This document shows positions 1 to 8,912 of a DNA stretch of 64,000 bases, one piece after another. Source of the DNA: Commensalibacter sp963921845 (GTDB lineage Bacteria; Pseudomonadota; Alphaproteobacteria; Acetobacterales; Acetobacteraceae). The stretch's first letter is position 1; every line of letters begins with the position of its first letter. A program made the translations under genes and the position numbers. Location: NCBI RefSeq assembly GCF_963921845.1, contig NZ_CAWUGZ010000130.1:4243-68242 (forward strand), written 5' to 3'. The notes under the pieces were generated by a model. It worked only from the letters and a program-made list of their open reading frames with translations, did not search any database and had not been told where the DNA came from.

Positions 1-472
1 CAGGTAAAGTGGGTAAGGAACCCGTTGCAATCACAATCCTTTCGGAAGAAACGCATTTTGTTTCAAAATACTCAGGAGAAAGTGAACTTTTACAAATTTG
101 AAGCGTATGTGGATCTTTGAAAGAGGCGGAGCCTGTGTAAATATGTACGCCTGCTTTACGAAGCGTCGAAAGGTAAACTTGATTTAAACGCTCTACTTCA
201 TTATTTTTTGCTTCAATAAGCGCTTTCCAATGGTGTTCGCCTCTTTGATTAGACCAGCCAAACCCTTGACTAAGTTTTGCCTCATCGCCGAAACCACTTG
301 CCATCATCATCAATTTTTTGGGAACACAGCCAATATTTACGCATGTTCCTCCCCAATGCTGTTTTTCAACAATAGCAACTTTGGCCCCCTGTTCAGCCGC
401 TATTCGCGCACAACGGACGCCCCCTGAACCTGCACCAATCACTAGCAAATCATAATCATAAACCATGTTCAT
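1..472 (-). CDS. gor: Glutathione-disulfide reductase, N-terminal part (cut by window edge)
   Basis: Flavoprotein that reduces glutathione disulfide with NADPH in the cytoplasm. The 157 visible residues begin with an FAD-binding GAGSGG loop (residues 13-18), followed by the redox-active disulfide motif GGTCVNIGCVPKK (Cys44 and Cys49). The spacing and the segment after it fit glutathione reductase better than lipoamide dehydrogenase, but the C-terminal interface that would settle this lies outside the window. The upstream fpr stop and this start overlap as TAATG, so translation is probably coupled. An in-frame second ATG at 466 is an alternative start. Confidence 0.88.
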   Translation of the reverse strand, partial: MNMVYDYDLLVIGAGSGGVRCARIAAEQGAKVAIVEKQHWGGTCVNIGCVPKKLMMMASGFGDEAKLSQGFGWSNQRGEHHWKALIEAKNNEVERLNQVYLSTLRKAGVHIYTGSASFKDPHTLQICKSSLSPEYFETKCVSSERIVIATGSLPTLP

Positions 473-1302
473 TATTGCTCCGCAAATGCTTTCTCAATGA
501 CAAATGATCCTGGACTGGAGCCACTGCCCTCGATAAAGCCTCGATGCTCTAAAATTGTTTTGGTATCTTTTAACATTTCAGGTGAGCCACAAATCATTGC
601 CCTATCCAATTCTGGATCCATAACAGGCAAATGTATATCGTTAAATAATTTTTCATTTTCAATCAACGTCGTGATACGACCTTGAACGGAAAATTTCTCT
701 CTGGTTACAGTAGGATAATAAATCAGCTTATTGGAAACGTCTTCACCTAACAATTCATTTTTGGGAAGTTCCTCAGAAATGTATCGATGATAGGCCAACT
801 CAGGTTTGATGCGAACCGTATGGGTCAGAATTACTTTTTCATAATTTTCATAAACTTCAGGATCATGAATAAGACTCATAAAGGGGGCTAACCCTGTACC
901 TGTTGAAAAGAAATATAAATTTCTTCCTGGTTTTAAATTGGATAGGACTAGGGTTCCTGTAGGTTTGCGACCAACCAAAACAATATCCCCTTCTCTCATA
1001 TGACACAAACGAGAGGTTAAAGGCCCATCGGGTACTTTAATGGATAAAAATTCAAGATGCTCTTCATAATTGGCACTGGCAATACTGTAAGCTCGCAAAA
1101 GCGGTTTACCATCAACTTCAATGCCGATCATGCAGAATTGGCCATTTTCAAATCTTAAACTGGAAGTTCTTGTACAAGTAAATGAAAACAAACGATCCGT
1201 CCAATGATGAACCGTTAATACTTTTTCGGCATTAAGATGGCTATATTCTTTGGTTGGTGGTGTTAGACGATAAGAAGTATCAACGACTACAGGGGCTGAC
1301 AT
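472..1302 (-). CDS. fpr: Ferredoxin--NADP+ reductase
   Basis: Moves electrons between NADP(H) and ferredoxin or flavodoxin; cytoplasmic, 276 aa, a normal length for bacterial-type enzymes. The FAD-binding RAYSIAS motif is at residues 70-76, and the NADP-binding GTGLAPF motif is near the middle. The C-terminus ends in VIEKAFAEQ, the extended tail known in the alphaproteobacterial subclass where residues after the terminal aromatic modulate FAD. It is the first gene of a two-gene minus-strand operon with gor, pairing two NADPH-linked redox enzymes. The 270 bp upstream is shared with the divergent helicase gene and must hold both promoters. Confidence 0.92.
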   Translation of the reverse strand: MSAPVVVDTSYRLTPPTKEYSHLNAEKVLTVHHWTDRLFSFTCTRTSSLRFENGQFCMIGIEVDGKPLLRAYSIASANYEEHLEFLSIKVPDGPLTSRLCHMREGDIVLVGRKPTGTLVLSNLKPGRNLYFFSTGTGLAPFMSLIHDPEVYENYEKVILTHTVRIKPELAYHRYISEELPKNELLGEDVSNKLIYYPTVTREKFSVQGRITTLIENEKLFNDIHLPVMDPELDRAMICGSPEMLKDTKTILEHRGFIEGSGSSPGSFVIEKAFAEQ

Positions 1303-1571
1303 TATGAATTAGTCTCCTAAAACTTTAAATTTATTCAACAATACTTGCTCAGTGATTAATTATGTAACCTATTTATTTAAAAAAACTCTATTATAAATTA
1401 AATATAATGATTATATAAGTAACATACCCAAAACCTATAACTATCCAACTATAGAATTGTCGATCGAACAAAATATATGGGTTGGTCATAGAATATAAAC
1501 AAAATCAATGCATAGACGTATACAGCGTTTACATTCTATAGAATGCAGCTTTATACCACCTTTGCTTTTTA

Positions 1572-3923
1572 ATGAAACGAATACTTTCACATCTTATGAA
1601 TCTTTCTCTCGCTGAACACGCTTTGCAACAAGCCAAAATTGAGACCTCTGTTACCCTAACTGCACAAGAGGAAACTCGACTTATCACGTTACTATCCAGA
1701 AATTTATCCCCTGAATCCCCTACGATTCAATCTACACAGTTTATTCGTCTGCTTTGCACGGTGCGACGAAAACAATGGGCAAAAAGATTAAATGAAATTT
1801 CTAAAAAAACGCATAAGCCTTGGATACAATCCGAAGACATTTCGTGGGCAGTTTCTTTTATCCATCAGCCAGATCCAACGGACGAAATATTATTAAAAAA
1901 CTTGCAAAAAGCTTTATCGCTCCGTTTTCACAAATTAGGTACCACCCCTCAAACATGTTACCAAAATTTATATTTTGATTTCATCGATAATAATCCAAAT
2001 TCTTTATCATTAGAACAGATTAACATTTTATCTCAGGATATTGCTAGAGCCTTTGGGCTTAAAGAAACAGAGGCATCTCGTTTTATTAATGCAAATCTTT
2101 CAGAAGAAAAAAAGCAAAAAGAAAAAGATTATCGTATTCACCAAGCGGCAAAGGATCGCAAACACGCAGAAATTTTAAAGCAAAAAAAATGGGAAGCTTC
2201 TCTTATCACCTTTAAAGAGTTACCGGTTTTGTTGCGTTGTTCTCCCAAAGAAATTTTAAAGTGGATTGCCGAAAATAAAATACCTGTTGCGCAGCGTATA
2301 CGAAAAAATGATAAAGATATTTGGAAATTTGATCCGCATCAAATTAAAACGCTACAACCTCAGATCAGTCAATGGCGCGAAACAACCTCCTCTAAAAAGA
2401 AAACAAACTCATATATTAATCTAGGTGATTTAAAAGTAAAAAATAAAGTGATTGCTAACGTTGCAGCAATGGATCGTTATGCCGCCCATTTTATCACAGC
2501 CCGAAGTTTAAAAAGACAAATCATACTGGTAACCGGCCCTACAAATAGTGGGAAATCTTATACAGCCCTTCAAGCCATGTCTGAAAGTGAAAGCGGTATT
2601 GCCTTAGCCCCCCTTCGCTTGCTTGCGCATGAATTTAAAGAAGCTTTAGGGGAAAGAGGTATTCAAGCAACCTTAAAGACAGGAGAAGAACGTATAATTG
2701 TTCCAAACAGCCAATTTCTAGCGGCTACTGTTGAGATGTGCCCGTTAACCTCCCCAGTGGATGTGGCGTTAATTGATGAAGCACAAATGCTTAACGATCC
2801 TGATCGTGGTGCAGCATGGACCGCTGCCATTATGGGCGTTCCTGCTAGAAAAGTTTTCGTTTTAGGGTCTCCCGACTGTGTACCGATGGTAAAAAATATT
2901 GCTAAACTTTGCGAAGATCCCTGCGAAGAAATAGTTTTAAATCGTAAAAGTAAATTACAAACCGCTAGCTCTCCCATTCCTTTATCAAAATTACACGCTG
3001 GGGATGCTCTTATTGCCTTTTCCAGAAGAGACGTCCTCGATTTACGTGCTCTTTTACACCAAAAAGGACGCAAAGTCGCGGTTATTTATGGTGCCTTAAG
3101 CCCAGAAGTCCGACGCGCCGAAGCAAAACGCTTTAACGATGGCGAGGCTGAAATTCTTGTGGCAACCGATGCCATTGGTATGGGGCTTAACCTGTCGATA
3201 AAAAAAGTAATTTTTAGTACTTTATTTAAATTTGATGGTACACAACAAAGAGCTTTGACTGCTCAAGAAATTAAACAAATTGGTGGACGAGCAGGTCGTT
3301 ACGGCATACACGAAACAGGCACCGTAGGGTTACTGGCTGGTGCGGGCGATCCTAGTATTCTTCACAAACAACTTAACGCACCAGCTGAAAAACAAGACGA
3401 CTTACGTCCTTTGGTACAACCCGATATTGATATTGTAGAAGCCATCGCCAGTGAAATAGACTCTGACAGCCTTTATGGTGTGTTGACCCGTTTAAAACGT
3501 GCTGTGCTAAGAAATGATGATCCAAATTATAGACTTGCCAAAATGAATGAAACGTTTGCCATAGCCTCTGCCTTAGAAGGGGTACAAGGATTAAGCTTAA
3601 GAGATCGCTGGACCTATTCCGTCTGTCCTGTTGATGACCGAGATAACGGCATACAACGTATCGTTCGTTGGGCGGCGGATCATGCGGCCGGTAAAACAAT
3701 AAACGCTCTCAATCCTGGGAGGTTACCGCAACCCAGCAAAGCCTCAAGACAAGAGCTTGAACGTGCAGAAAAAAGACATAAACGTTTAATTGCTTGGAGA
3801 TGGCTCTCGTTAAGATTTCCAGAGGTATATCCTGATCTTAAAGCAGCAGAAGAGGCAACTCGAAAACTTAACGAATGGATAGAGGCTGTATTAAAAGAAC
3901 AACGCCGTAAAGTCGAATTGTAA
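1572..3923 (+). CDS. SUV3-like superfamily 2 RNA/DNA helicase
   Basis: A 783 aa helicase. The core starts with a Walker A motif GPTNSGKS near residue 321, followed by a Walker B-type DEAQM (close to the DEIQM of mitochondrial SUV3) and motif VI QIGGRAGRYG. The first 300 residues are Lys-rich and have no domain I can name. SUV3 unwinds RNA for the mitochondrial degradosome; alphaproteobacterial homologues are widespread and poorly characterised, so an RNA-processing role is inference. It is monocistronic, divergent from fpr and convergent with the UbiH-family gene. The ribosome-binding site upstream of the ATG is weak. Confidence 0.85.
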   Translation: MKRILSHLMNLSLAEHALQQAKIETSVTLTAQEETRLITLLSRNLSPESPTIQSTQFIRLLCTVRRKQWAKRLNEISKKTHKPWIQSEDISWAVSFIHQPDPTDEILLKNLQKALSLRFHKLGTTPQTCYQNLYFDFIDNNPNSLSLEQINILSQDIARAFGLKETEASRFINANLSEEKKQKEKDYRIHQAAKDRKHAEILKQKKWEASLITFKELPVLLRCSPKEILKWIAENKIPVAQRIRKNDKDIWKFDPHQIKTLQPQISQWRETTSSKKKTNSYINLGDLKVKNKVIANVAAMDRYAAHFITARSLKRQIILVTGPTNSGKSYTALQAMSESESGIALAPLRLLAHEFKEALGERGIQATLKTGEERIIVPNSQFLAATVEMCPLTSPVDVALIDEAQMLNDPDRGAAWTAAIMGVPARKVFVLGSPDCVPMVKNIAKLCEDPCEEIVLNRKSKLQTASSPIPLSKLHAGDALIAFSRRDVLDLRALLHQKGRKVAVIYGALSPEVRRAEAKRFNDGEAEILVATDAIGMGLNLSIKKVIFSTLFKFDGTQQRALTAQEIKQIGGRAGRYGIHETGTVGLLAGAGDPSILHKQLNAPAEKQDDLRPLVQPDIDIVEAIASEIDSDSLYGVLTRLKRAVLRNDDPNYRLAKMNETFAIASALEGVQGLSLRDRWTYSVCPVDDRDNGIQRIVRWAADHAAGKTINALNPGRLPQPSKASRQELERAEKRHKRLIAWRWLSLRFPEVYPDLKAAEEATRKLNEWIEAVLKEQRRKVEL

Positions 3924-3989
3924 AACGTATCTTAAATACTCTTAACCCGTTTAGTATTATAATCTTATAAATACGCGTTTGAACAAACA

Positions 3990-5186
3990 CTACTTAACCG
4001 AGGAATCGGCATGCTTATCAAGCAACGCGTCAATTACTATACTTTTTAATGGCTTAATAAAATTGACTGCGTTTAACCCCGCACGTCGTAATTGCCATAT
4101 TCCTTTTTCTTCTCTTGTATACAACGTTGCTATCGCATTCGTAAGCGTGAACAAGGGTAAAGTTTTTATCCTCAATTTTTTTTCAAATAAATTTAATTGT
4201 TTCGCTGCCCCTAAATTCTCACCACGTTCCAAGCCCACTTTTACTTCATCTGCCAAAATTTCTTGTGCAATCAAAGCAAAATTAAATCCATGTGCCGTGA
4301 TGGGGTGCATTCCAACGGCTGTGTCACCAATCAATGCCGTATGTCGGGTTTCAAATCGATGGGCAAAAACCGTTTTTAAAGGGTATACATGCCTTGTAGA
4401 AATTAACTCTGTTTGACCCAAACGCCCCCCCAGACGCTTGGTCATCTCGCGATTGAACGACGCATTATCAAGGGCATTGACGATTGCCATTTCATCAGGA
4501 GGTAAAGACAAAACAATTGAAGAAACATTGCCATTCAGAGGTAAAATAGCAAGGGTTTGGTGTTTATCAAACCATTGCAATGCAATGTTATGATGAGGTT
4601 TTTCATGTCGCATACGGCAGACCATCATATGCCGGCGAAAATCGTGCAAATGATAGCCAATACCTAAACGTTCTCTCGTTTTAGAAAAACGACCATCACT
4701 TACAATAGCCAATCCTGCTTGCAGGGTATCCCCCTTATGTTCAACCCTAACAGAATCGATAAGACAATGTAATTTTTTACACTGATCTTGGGTCAGCACC
4801 TTAATATTTCCACGATGCTGGACTTCTTCAAAAAGAGCTTTACGGATTTGATAATTGGGGACGAAATACCCCAACATGCCTTTGCCGCGCGCATCAAACG
4901 TTAAAGGATGGCTTCCACTACCATTTTCCACTCTGGCTTCTTTTAAAATGGAAATTTCCCTAGGATCAATTCGATCCCAAACGCCCATTGCTTGCATCAA
5001 TTTTACAGAATGATGCGTGAGGGCTATTTCTCTACCATCAAAGGGAGGATTTTCCAGAATTTTTTCTTGAGCAGGTTCAATAACGGTTACTTTTAATCCT
5101 AGATTTTCAAATGTTAGCGCCGCACTGAGACCTGCAGGTCCCCCACCAATAATTATTACATCGCGCATCGCAGACCACTTGAGCAT
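3990..5186 (-). CDS. UbiH/UbiF/Coq6-family FAD-dependent ubiquinone biosynthesis hydroxylase
   Basis: A 398 aa class A flavin monooxygenase, probably hydroxylating the aromatic ring of a ubiquinone precursor. It has an N-terminal FAD-binding GGGPAG motif (about residues 14-19), a DGREIALTHHS segment typical of UbiH-family proteins, and the second FAD motif with GDTAVGMHPITAHGFN near residues 290-305. The family contains paralogues acting on different ring carbons, and sequence alone does not tell me which one this is. The start at 5186 has a short GGGT upstream; an ATG at 5168, right before the FAD motif, is an alternative. It lies alone between two gene ends. Confidence 0.8.
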   Translation of the reverse strand: MLKWSAMRDVIIIGGGPAGLSAALTFENLGLKVTVIEPAQEKILENPPFDGREIALTHHSVKLMQAMGVWDRIDPREISILKEARVENGSGSHPLTFDARGKGMLGYFVPNYQIRKALFEEVQHRGNIKVLTQDQCKKLHCLIDSVRVEHKGDTLQAGLAIVSDGRFSKTRERLGIGYHLHDFRRHMMVCRMRHEKPHHNIALQWFDKHQTLAILPLNGNVSSIVLSLPPDEMAIVNALDNASFNREMTKRLGGRLGQTELISTRHVYPLKTVFAHRFETRHTALIGDTAVGMHPITAHGFNFALIAQEILADEVKVGLERGENLGAAKQLNLFEKKLRIKTLPLFTLTNAIATLYTREEKGIWQLRRAGLNAVNFIKPLKSIVIDALLDKHADSSVK

Positions 5187-5510
5187 TTTTTACCCATCTA
5201 TACGAACTATTCTTAAGACCTATGAATTAAATACCATCACATGGTAAACCTCAATTGAATTAGCACTTTTTTACACAAAGTGACTGTTTTTTATTGAGGC
5301 TATGAGTATAAATTTGAACCTTCCAAGAAAATACCCTAAAATCCTATGAATTGGCAAAAAACTTGCAATCCAAACTTTTTTCAGTGTTATAAATTAATAT
5401 TGAGTTTTTTTAATGAACGTTGTACTCAGCCTAAGCCTTACAATTTATTAGCAACAACAGCAAAAGCTAGTTACCGTAACCGGTTTTTTTATAGTTAACA
5501 TTCAAACACT

Positions 5511-5718
5511 TTACCTTTTTTTCGCACAAAAAATAATAGTCAGCAATGTCTTAAATATTTTATTCACGACACCATCTATCATATTTTCTAGGATACAATA
5601 CGGCCTAACCCGCTTGATGTATATAATTTACCATTTTGTTTTTCTTGAAGTACCGCCAACACCCCACACCTTTGTGATGTAATACACGTATTGCTCAAGA
5701 TGAAAACCACATTGAACT
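5511..5718 (-). pseudogene. Possible remnant of a MarR-family transcriptional regulator
   Basis: On the minus strand one frame reads TSQRCGVLAVLQEK, then SSGLGRIVS, and meets a TAG at 5590-5588. A second frame, opening at 5594, continues with ILENMIDGVVNK and ends at 5513. Together these resemble the recognition-helix region of MarR proteins, where a pattern like LTSPQYxVLxxL, then a LGRxVxxDRST helix, then NxIDRLVxR is usual. The order and spacing match only if a frameshift and a small deletion separate the pieces. This is recognition by eye from family knowledge, and the fragment is short, so confidence is modest. Confidence 0.35.
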
Positions 5719-5772
5719 AGTTTTCGTCAAAAAAATTCAGTAGTTTTTTAAGTTACTGCAAATATAATAAAT

Positions 5773-5801
5773 TTGACAACAACTTTGGTTACAAAGAATC
5801 T
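5773..5801 (+). promoter_or_regulatory. Candidate sigma70-type promoter for the his operon
   Basis: A perfect TTGACA at 5773-5778 is followed 17 bases later by GAATCT (5796-5801), a poor match to TATAAT. It lies about 140 bases before hisB and points towards it. Only the -35 box is convincing. Confidence 0.3.
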
Positions 5802-5937
5802 TTACTACAATCAGACCTATTCTTTTTGCTACAGGCTATATGTGTTTAATAGATTGTTTTTTCTTTTTCTAGGCTTTATAGTTCCTCTTATAAGAATTAA
5901 TGGAGTATAATACGCCTAAAATGAAGATATGTATTCT

Positions 5938-6531
5938 ATGAATGAAAGAACTGCCTCTCTCCACAGGCAAACCTCTGAAACCGATATCCAATTAACATTA
6001 AATCTAGATGGCACTGGTCAATCTCAAATTAATACCGGTATAGGTTTCTTTGATCATATGCTCAACGCTTTTTCCAAGCACAGTCTTTTTGACATAGATT
6101 TGCACGTCAAAGGTGATTTGCACGTTGATGGACATCACAGCGTCGAAGACACGGGTATTGTTTTGGGACAAGCGTTTCATAAAGCAATTGCAAATAAACA
6201 AGGCATAACCCGGTTTGGTCAGGCAACTATACCGTTGGACGAAACACTTTGCGAAGTTGTGGTGGATATTTCTGGTCGAGCCTATTTACATTGGAATATT
6301 GCTTTCCCAGTCGCTCGGGTTGGCTCTATGGATACCCAATTGTTTGAAGAATTTTTTCGCGGGTTTGTTATGAGTGCTCAGCTAAATCTTCACGCGATTA
6401 TGCATAGCGGTCGAAACGCCCATCATATCGCCGAGGCTACCTTCAAAGCAGCGGCACGAGCACTTAGAATAGCCAGTGCCTTGGATACTCGTAGGCTGCA
6501 TCATATTCCCTCTACAAAAGGTGTGCTGTGA
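5938..6531 (+). CDS. hisB: Imidazoleglycerol-phosphate dehydratase
   Basis: Dehydrates imidazole glycerol phosphate to imidazole acetol phosphate, a late step of histidine synthesis in the cytoplasm. The 197 aa protein shows the Mn-binding His/Glu motifs of the family: DHM near the N-terminus, DGHHSVEDT, and SGRNAHHIAEA in the second half. It is the stand-alone dehydratase without the phosphatase domain found in enterobacteria. I chose the ATG at 5938 because a GAAG sits 11 bases upstream; the ATG at 5929 would leave only two bases of spacing. First gene of the his operon; its stop overlaps the next start by four bases. Confidence 0.95.
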   Translation: MNERTASLHRQTSETDIQLTLNLDGTGQSQINTGIGFFDHMLNAFSKHSLFDIDLHVKGDLHVDGHHSVEDTGIVLGQAFHKAIANKQGITRFGQATIPLDETLCEVVVDISGRAYLHWNIAFPVARVGSMDTQLFEEFFRGFVMSAQLNLHAIMHSGRNAHHIAEATFKAAARALRIASALDTRRLHHIPSTKGVL

Positions 6532-6890
6532 AATTTTATACCGTTTATACAAATGCCTTGTGCAGCAACTCTCTCAAACTTATTCCTAATGGGTTTTCTT
6601 GGCTTGTTTTTATTTTAGGACCTACTGGATTTTTTTTATACCGAAGCTGGATCTGCGGTTTGATTATGGTATCGCTAGAGTTACTAGCTTTTTCTTTGTT
6701 GCAACCGTCTTTTATGGTGTTTCTTTTTTTCCATTTTATTCTTGGTTGTTTTGCACACAGTTTGCAAGAATGGGAAGCAAAACTGTCTGGCTGGAACATG
6801 AGAACGCTTGTTGCCGCTGAAAATAAATCTGCGGCTATTTTGCGTCTTTTGGACCATCATCCTGAATGGAAACCAAAATTTAATCTATGA
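6528..6890 (+). CDS. DUF2628-type small membrane protein inside the his operon
   Basis: A 120 aa protein with a GTG start, overlapping hisB (GTGA) and hisH (ATGA) by four bases each, so it is translated with the pathway genes. It has two or three hydrophobic stretches (about residues 25-75), and then a soluble tail with a GWNMR segment. The arrangement resembles DUF2628 proteins, whose function is unknown. The tight packing suggests it is kept with histidine synthesis, but nothing in the sequence indicates catalysis. The family assignment is from pattern memory. Confidence 0.7.
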   Translation: MKFYTVYTNALCSNSLKLIPNGFSWLVFILGPTGFFLYRSWICGLIMVSLELLAFSLLQPSFMVFLFFHFILGCFAHSLQEWEAKLSGWNMRTLVAAENKSAAILRLLDHHPEWKPKFNL

Positions 6891-7543
6891 AACATCCTAC
6901 TACAAAAATTGTAATTATTGATTATCATGGTGGGAACTTAGCTTCTGCTCAAATGGCTATAGCGTTTGCATGTCATCAAATAAACATAAAGGTTGATATT
7001 CTTATTAGCGACAACCCTCAAGATATTATGGAAGCAGACAAAATTATCTTACCAGGACAAGGCGCATTTAAAGATTGCATGCAAGGAATATCCCAAACGA
7101 AAAATATCCATCAGGCGTTAAATTATTCTGTTTCCAGAGGCACACCTTTTCTAGGTATCTGCGTCGGCATGCAAATTATGGCGGAAAAAGGTCTTGAACA
7201 CGATGTTACTTTGGGATTGGGTTGGATAGAAGGGGAAGTCAGAAAAATGAAAACACATTTGCCCTTACCACAAATGGGCTGGAATGAACTTCATTTCAAA
7301 AAAGGATGTCATCCCATTTTAGAGGGGGTGGAACCCAATAGTCACGCCTATTTCGTACACTCATACGCATTAACCCATGAAAATAAAAAAGACGTCTTGG
7401 CAACCACCGATTACGAAATGGATATCCCCGCCATTGTTGCCAAAGACAACAAAATTGGCACCCAATTTCACGTTGAAAAAAGTCAAAGCGTCGGTCTGAA
7501 AATTATAAGTAATTTTTTATTGTGGCAACCCTCACTTTCTTAA
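6887..7543 (+). CDS. hisH: Imidazole glycerol phosphate synthase, glutaminase subunit
   Basis: Class I glutamine amidotransferase that supplies ammonia to HisF. The nucleophile is Cys92 in GICVGMQIM, and the other catalytic residues are His195 and Glu197 in FHVEKSQ. Most homologues have FHPEKSQ; the Pro-to-Val change is conservative for activity as far as I can judge. Length (218 aa) is normal. It overlaps the DUF2628 gene by four bases and is followed after 25 bases by a GNAT gene that separates it from hisA. Confidence 0.95.
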   Translation: MKHPTTKIVIIDYHGGNLASAQMAIAFACHQINIKVDILISDNPQDIMEADKIILPGQGAFKDCMQGISQTKNIHQALNYSVSRGTPFLGICVGMQIMAEKGLEHDVTLGLGWIEGEVRKMKTHLPLPQMGWNELHFKKGCHPILEGVEPNSHAYFVHSYALTHENKKDVLATTDYEMDIPAIVAKDNKIGTQFHVEKSQSVGLKIISNFLLWQPSLS

Positions 7544-7568
7544 AATCTATGTAAAGTGTAAATTTATT

Positions 7569-8126
7569 ATGAACAAAAATGCTCGCAACATCTTACCGAA
7601 GATACAAATTGAACATATCGCTTCTTTTGATAACGAAGACGATTTGCATTCCATTTGCGAAGCGCTAGAAGCATCAATCCTTGCGGGATATCATTGCAAA
7701 TGGTCCAAAGCGCCACCACGTCACCTTATTGAAAGTTATTTTACGGGACTTTTGCTCATTCCTGAAAAACGTTTATTTATTGGCCGTATGGATGGTACCA
7801 TTGTTGGGCTTTGTGAAGTCACATTACCTCCCAAACAAGACGATTCGCCGTGTATTTCAGTTGAAATTAATTGTTTTGCGACGGCGCCCTATGCGACTGG
7901 ATTGGGAATTGGTAGGAAGATGTTAACAAAAATGGAACAGACGGTTACGCAACTTGGTTTCCCAATTATTAACGCTTCAATTAATGAAACACAAACCAAG
8001 CTTTTACAATTCTATATCAAAAATGACTACCAGCACTGGGCGACCCATCCCTATTATCAAAAAATAAACGGTCAAATTCTTAAAGGTTATATGTTATATA
8101 AATCTTTTTTAACCCCTCCCTCGTAA
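7569..8126 (+). CDS. GNAT-family N-acetyltransferase inserted in the his operon
   Basis: A 185 aa protein with the GNAT acetyl-CoA-binding pattern: a strand with VEINCFATAP, then YATGLGIGRKML (about residues 112-123) matching the R/QxxGxG/A pyrophosphate loop, and a C-terminal FYIKNDYQH segment typical of motif B. The substrate is not apparent. It sits between hisH and hisA in the same orientation with gaps of about 25 bases, so it is probably cotranscribed. It may act on a small amine or a ribosomal protein; I cannot tell which. Confidence 0.8.
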   Translation: MNKNARNILPKIQIEHIASFDNEDDLHSICEALEASILAGYHCKWSKAPPRHLIESYFTGLLLIPEKRLFIGRMDGTIVGLCEVTLPPKQDDSPCISVEINCFATAPYATGLGIGRKMLTKMEQTVTQLGFPIINASINETQTKLLQFYIKNDYQHWATHPYYQKINGQILKGYMLYKSFLTPPS

Positions 8127-8150
8127 TTTCTCGAAAAGCTAGTAAGTATA

Positions 8151-8912
8151 ATGATGCCCACGCCTACTCTACATCCTTTGACGCTTTATCCTGCAATTGA
8201 TTTAAAAGGAGGGCAATGTGTACGATTGCAACAAGGTGTTATGGAACGTGCAACAGTCTATTCAGATGATCCTGGAACACAAGCAAAAACGTGGCAAAAT
8301 TTAGGATTTAAATGGCTTCATGTCGTTGATTTAAATGGCGCTTTTGCTCAAAAACCCATCAACATTAACGCTGTGCAAAATATCGTCAATCACACCACCC
8401 TTCCTATACAGCTGGGTGGAGGAATACGGGATCTTGATACCATTGAATTCTGGTTAACGCGTGGTATAACCCGTATCATTCTTGGCAGCGTTGCTGTGTA
8501 TAATCCCCAATTGGTTTATGAAGCCTGTAAAACTTTTCCAGGACAAGTGGTTATTGGCATCGATGCTAAATTAGGCTATGTGTCAACCGAAGGTTGGGCC
8601 AAAACTTCTGAAATGAAAGCACTCGACCTAGCAAAACGTTTGGAAGATAGCGGCGCTGCCGCCATTATATTTACTGAAATTAATCAAGACGGTATGTTAT
8701 CTGGTCTTGATCTTGATCAAACCGCACAATTGGCACATCATCTCTCTATACCCATTATTGCGAGTGGTGGGGTAGGCCATATGGATCACCTCCGCACATT
8801 GCGTAAGATTGCTAATCAAGAGCCTGGTATCGAAGGAGTTGTTATTGGAAGAGCACTTTACGATGGTCGAATTCAAGTCAAAGAAGCGTTAGAAATTCTA
8901 GAAAAATGCTGA
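8151..8912 (+). CDS. hisA: Phosphoribosylformimino-5-aminoimidazole carboxamide ribotide isomerase
   Basis: Isomerises ProFAR to PRFAR in histidine synthesis. A 253 aa TIM barrel with the first catalytic Asp in PAIDLKGG (Asp17), the second in VIGIDAK, and phosphate-binding glycines in QLGGGIRD and ASGGVG. Two consecutive ATG codons begin the gene and either could be used. Its end overlaps hisF by seven bases, so the two homologous barrels are translated in close sequence. Confidence 0.95.
   Translation: MMPTPTLHPLTLYPAIDLKGGQCVRLQQGVMERATVYSDDPGTQAKTWQNLGFKWLHVVDLNGAFAQKPININAVQNIVNHTTLPIQLGGGIRDLDTIEFWLTRGITRIILGSVAVYNPQLVYEACKTFPGQVVIGIDAKLGYVSTEGWAKTSEMKALDLAKRLEDSGAAAIIFTEINQDGMLSGLDLDQTAQLAHHLSIPIIASGGVGHMDHLRTLRKIANQEPGIEGVVIGRALYDGRIQVKEALEILEKC

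Larger units (their letters stand above)
5187..5937. other. Gene-poor AT-rich interval between the UbiH-family gene and hisB
   Basis: There is no intact gene in these 750 bases. The minus strand carries what looks like a decayed MarR-type regulator (5511-5718, listed separately). A TTGACA box at 5773-5778 could serve the his operon. I saw no tRNA and no His-rich leader peptide ahead of hisB. Confidence 0.5.

Noticed and set aside
3935..3958. Hairpin between the helicase and UbiH-family genes as a terminator
   Set aside because: AATACT/AGTATT is only six A/T-rich pairs and has no T-run; likely chance.
5187..5937. Histidine attenuator ahead of hisB
   Set aside because: There is no run of His codons in a small open frame and no alternative hairpins typical of attenuation.
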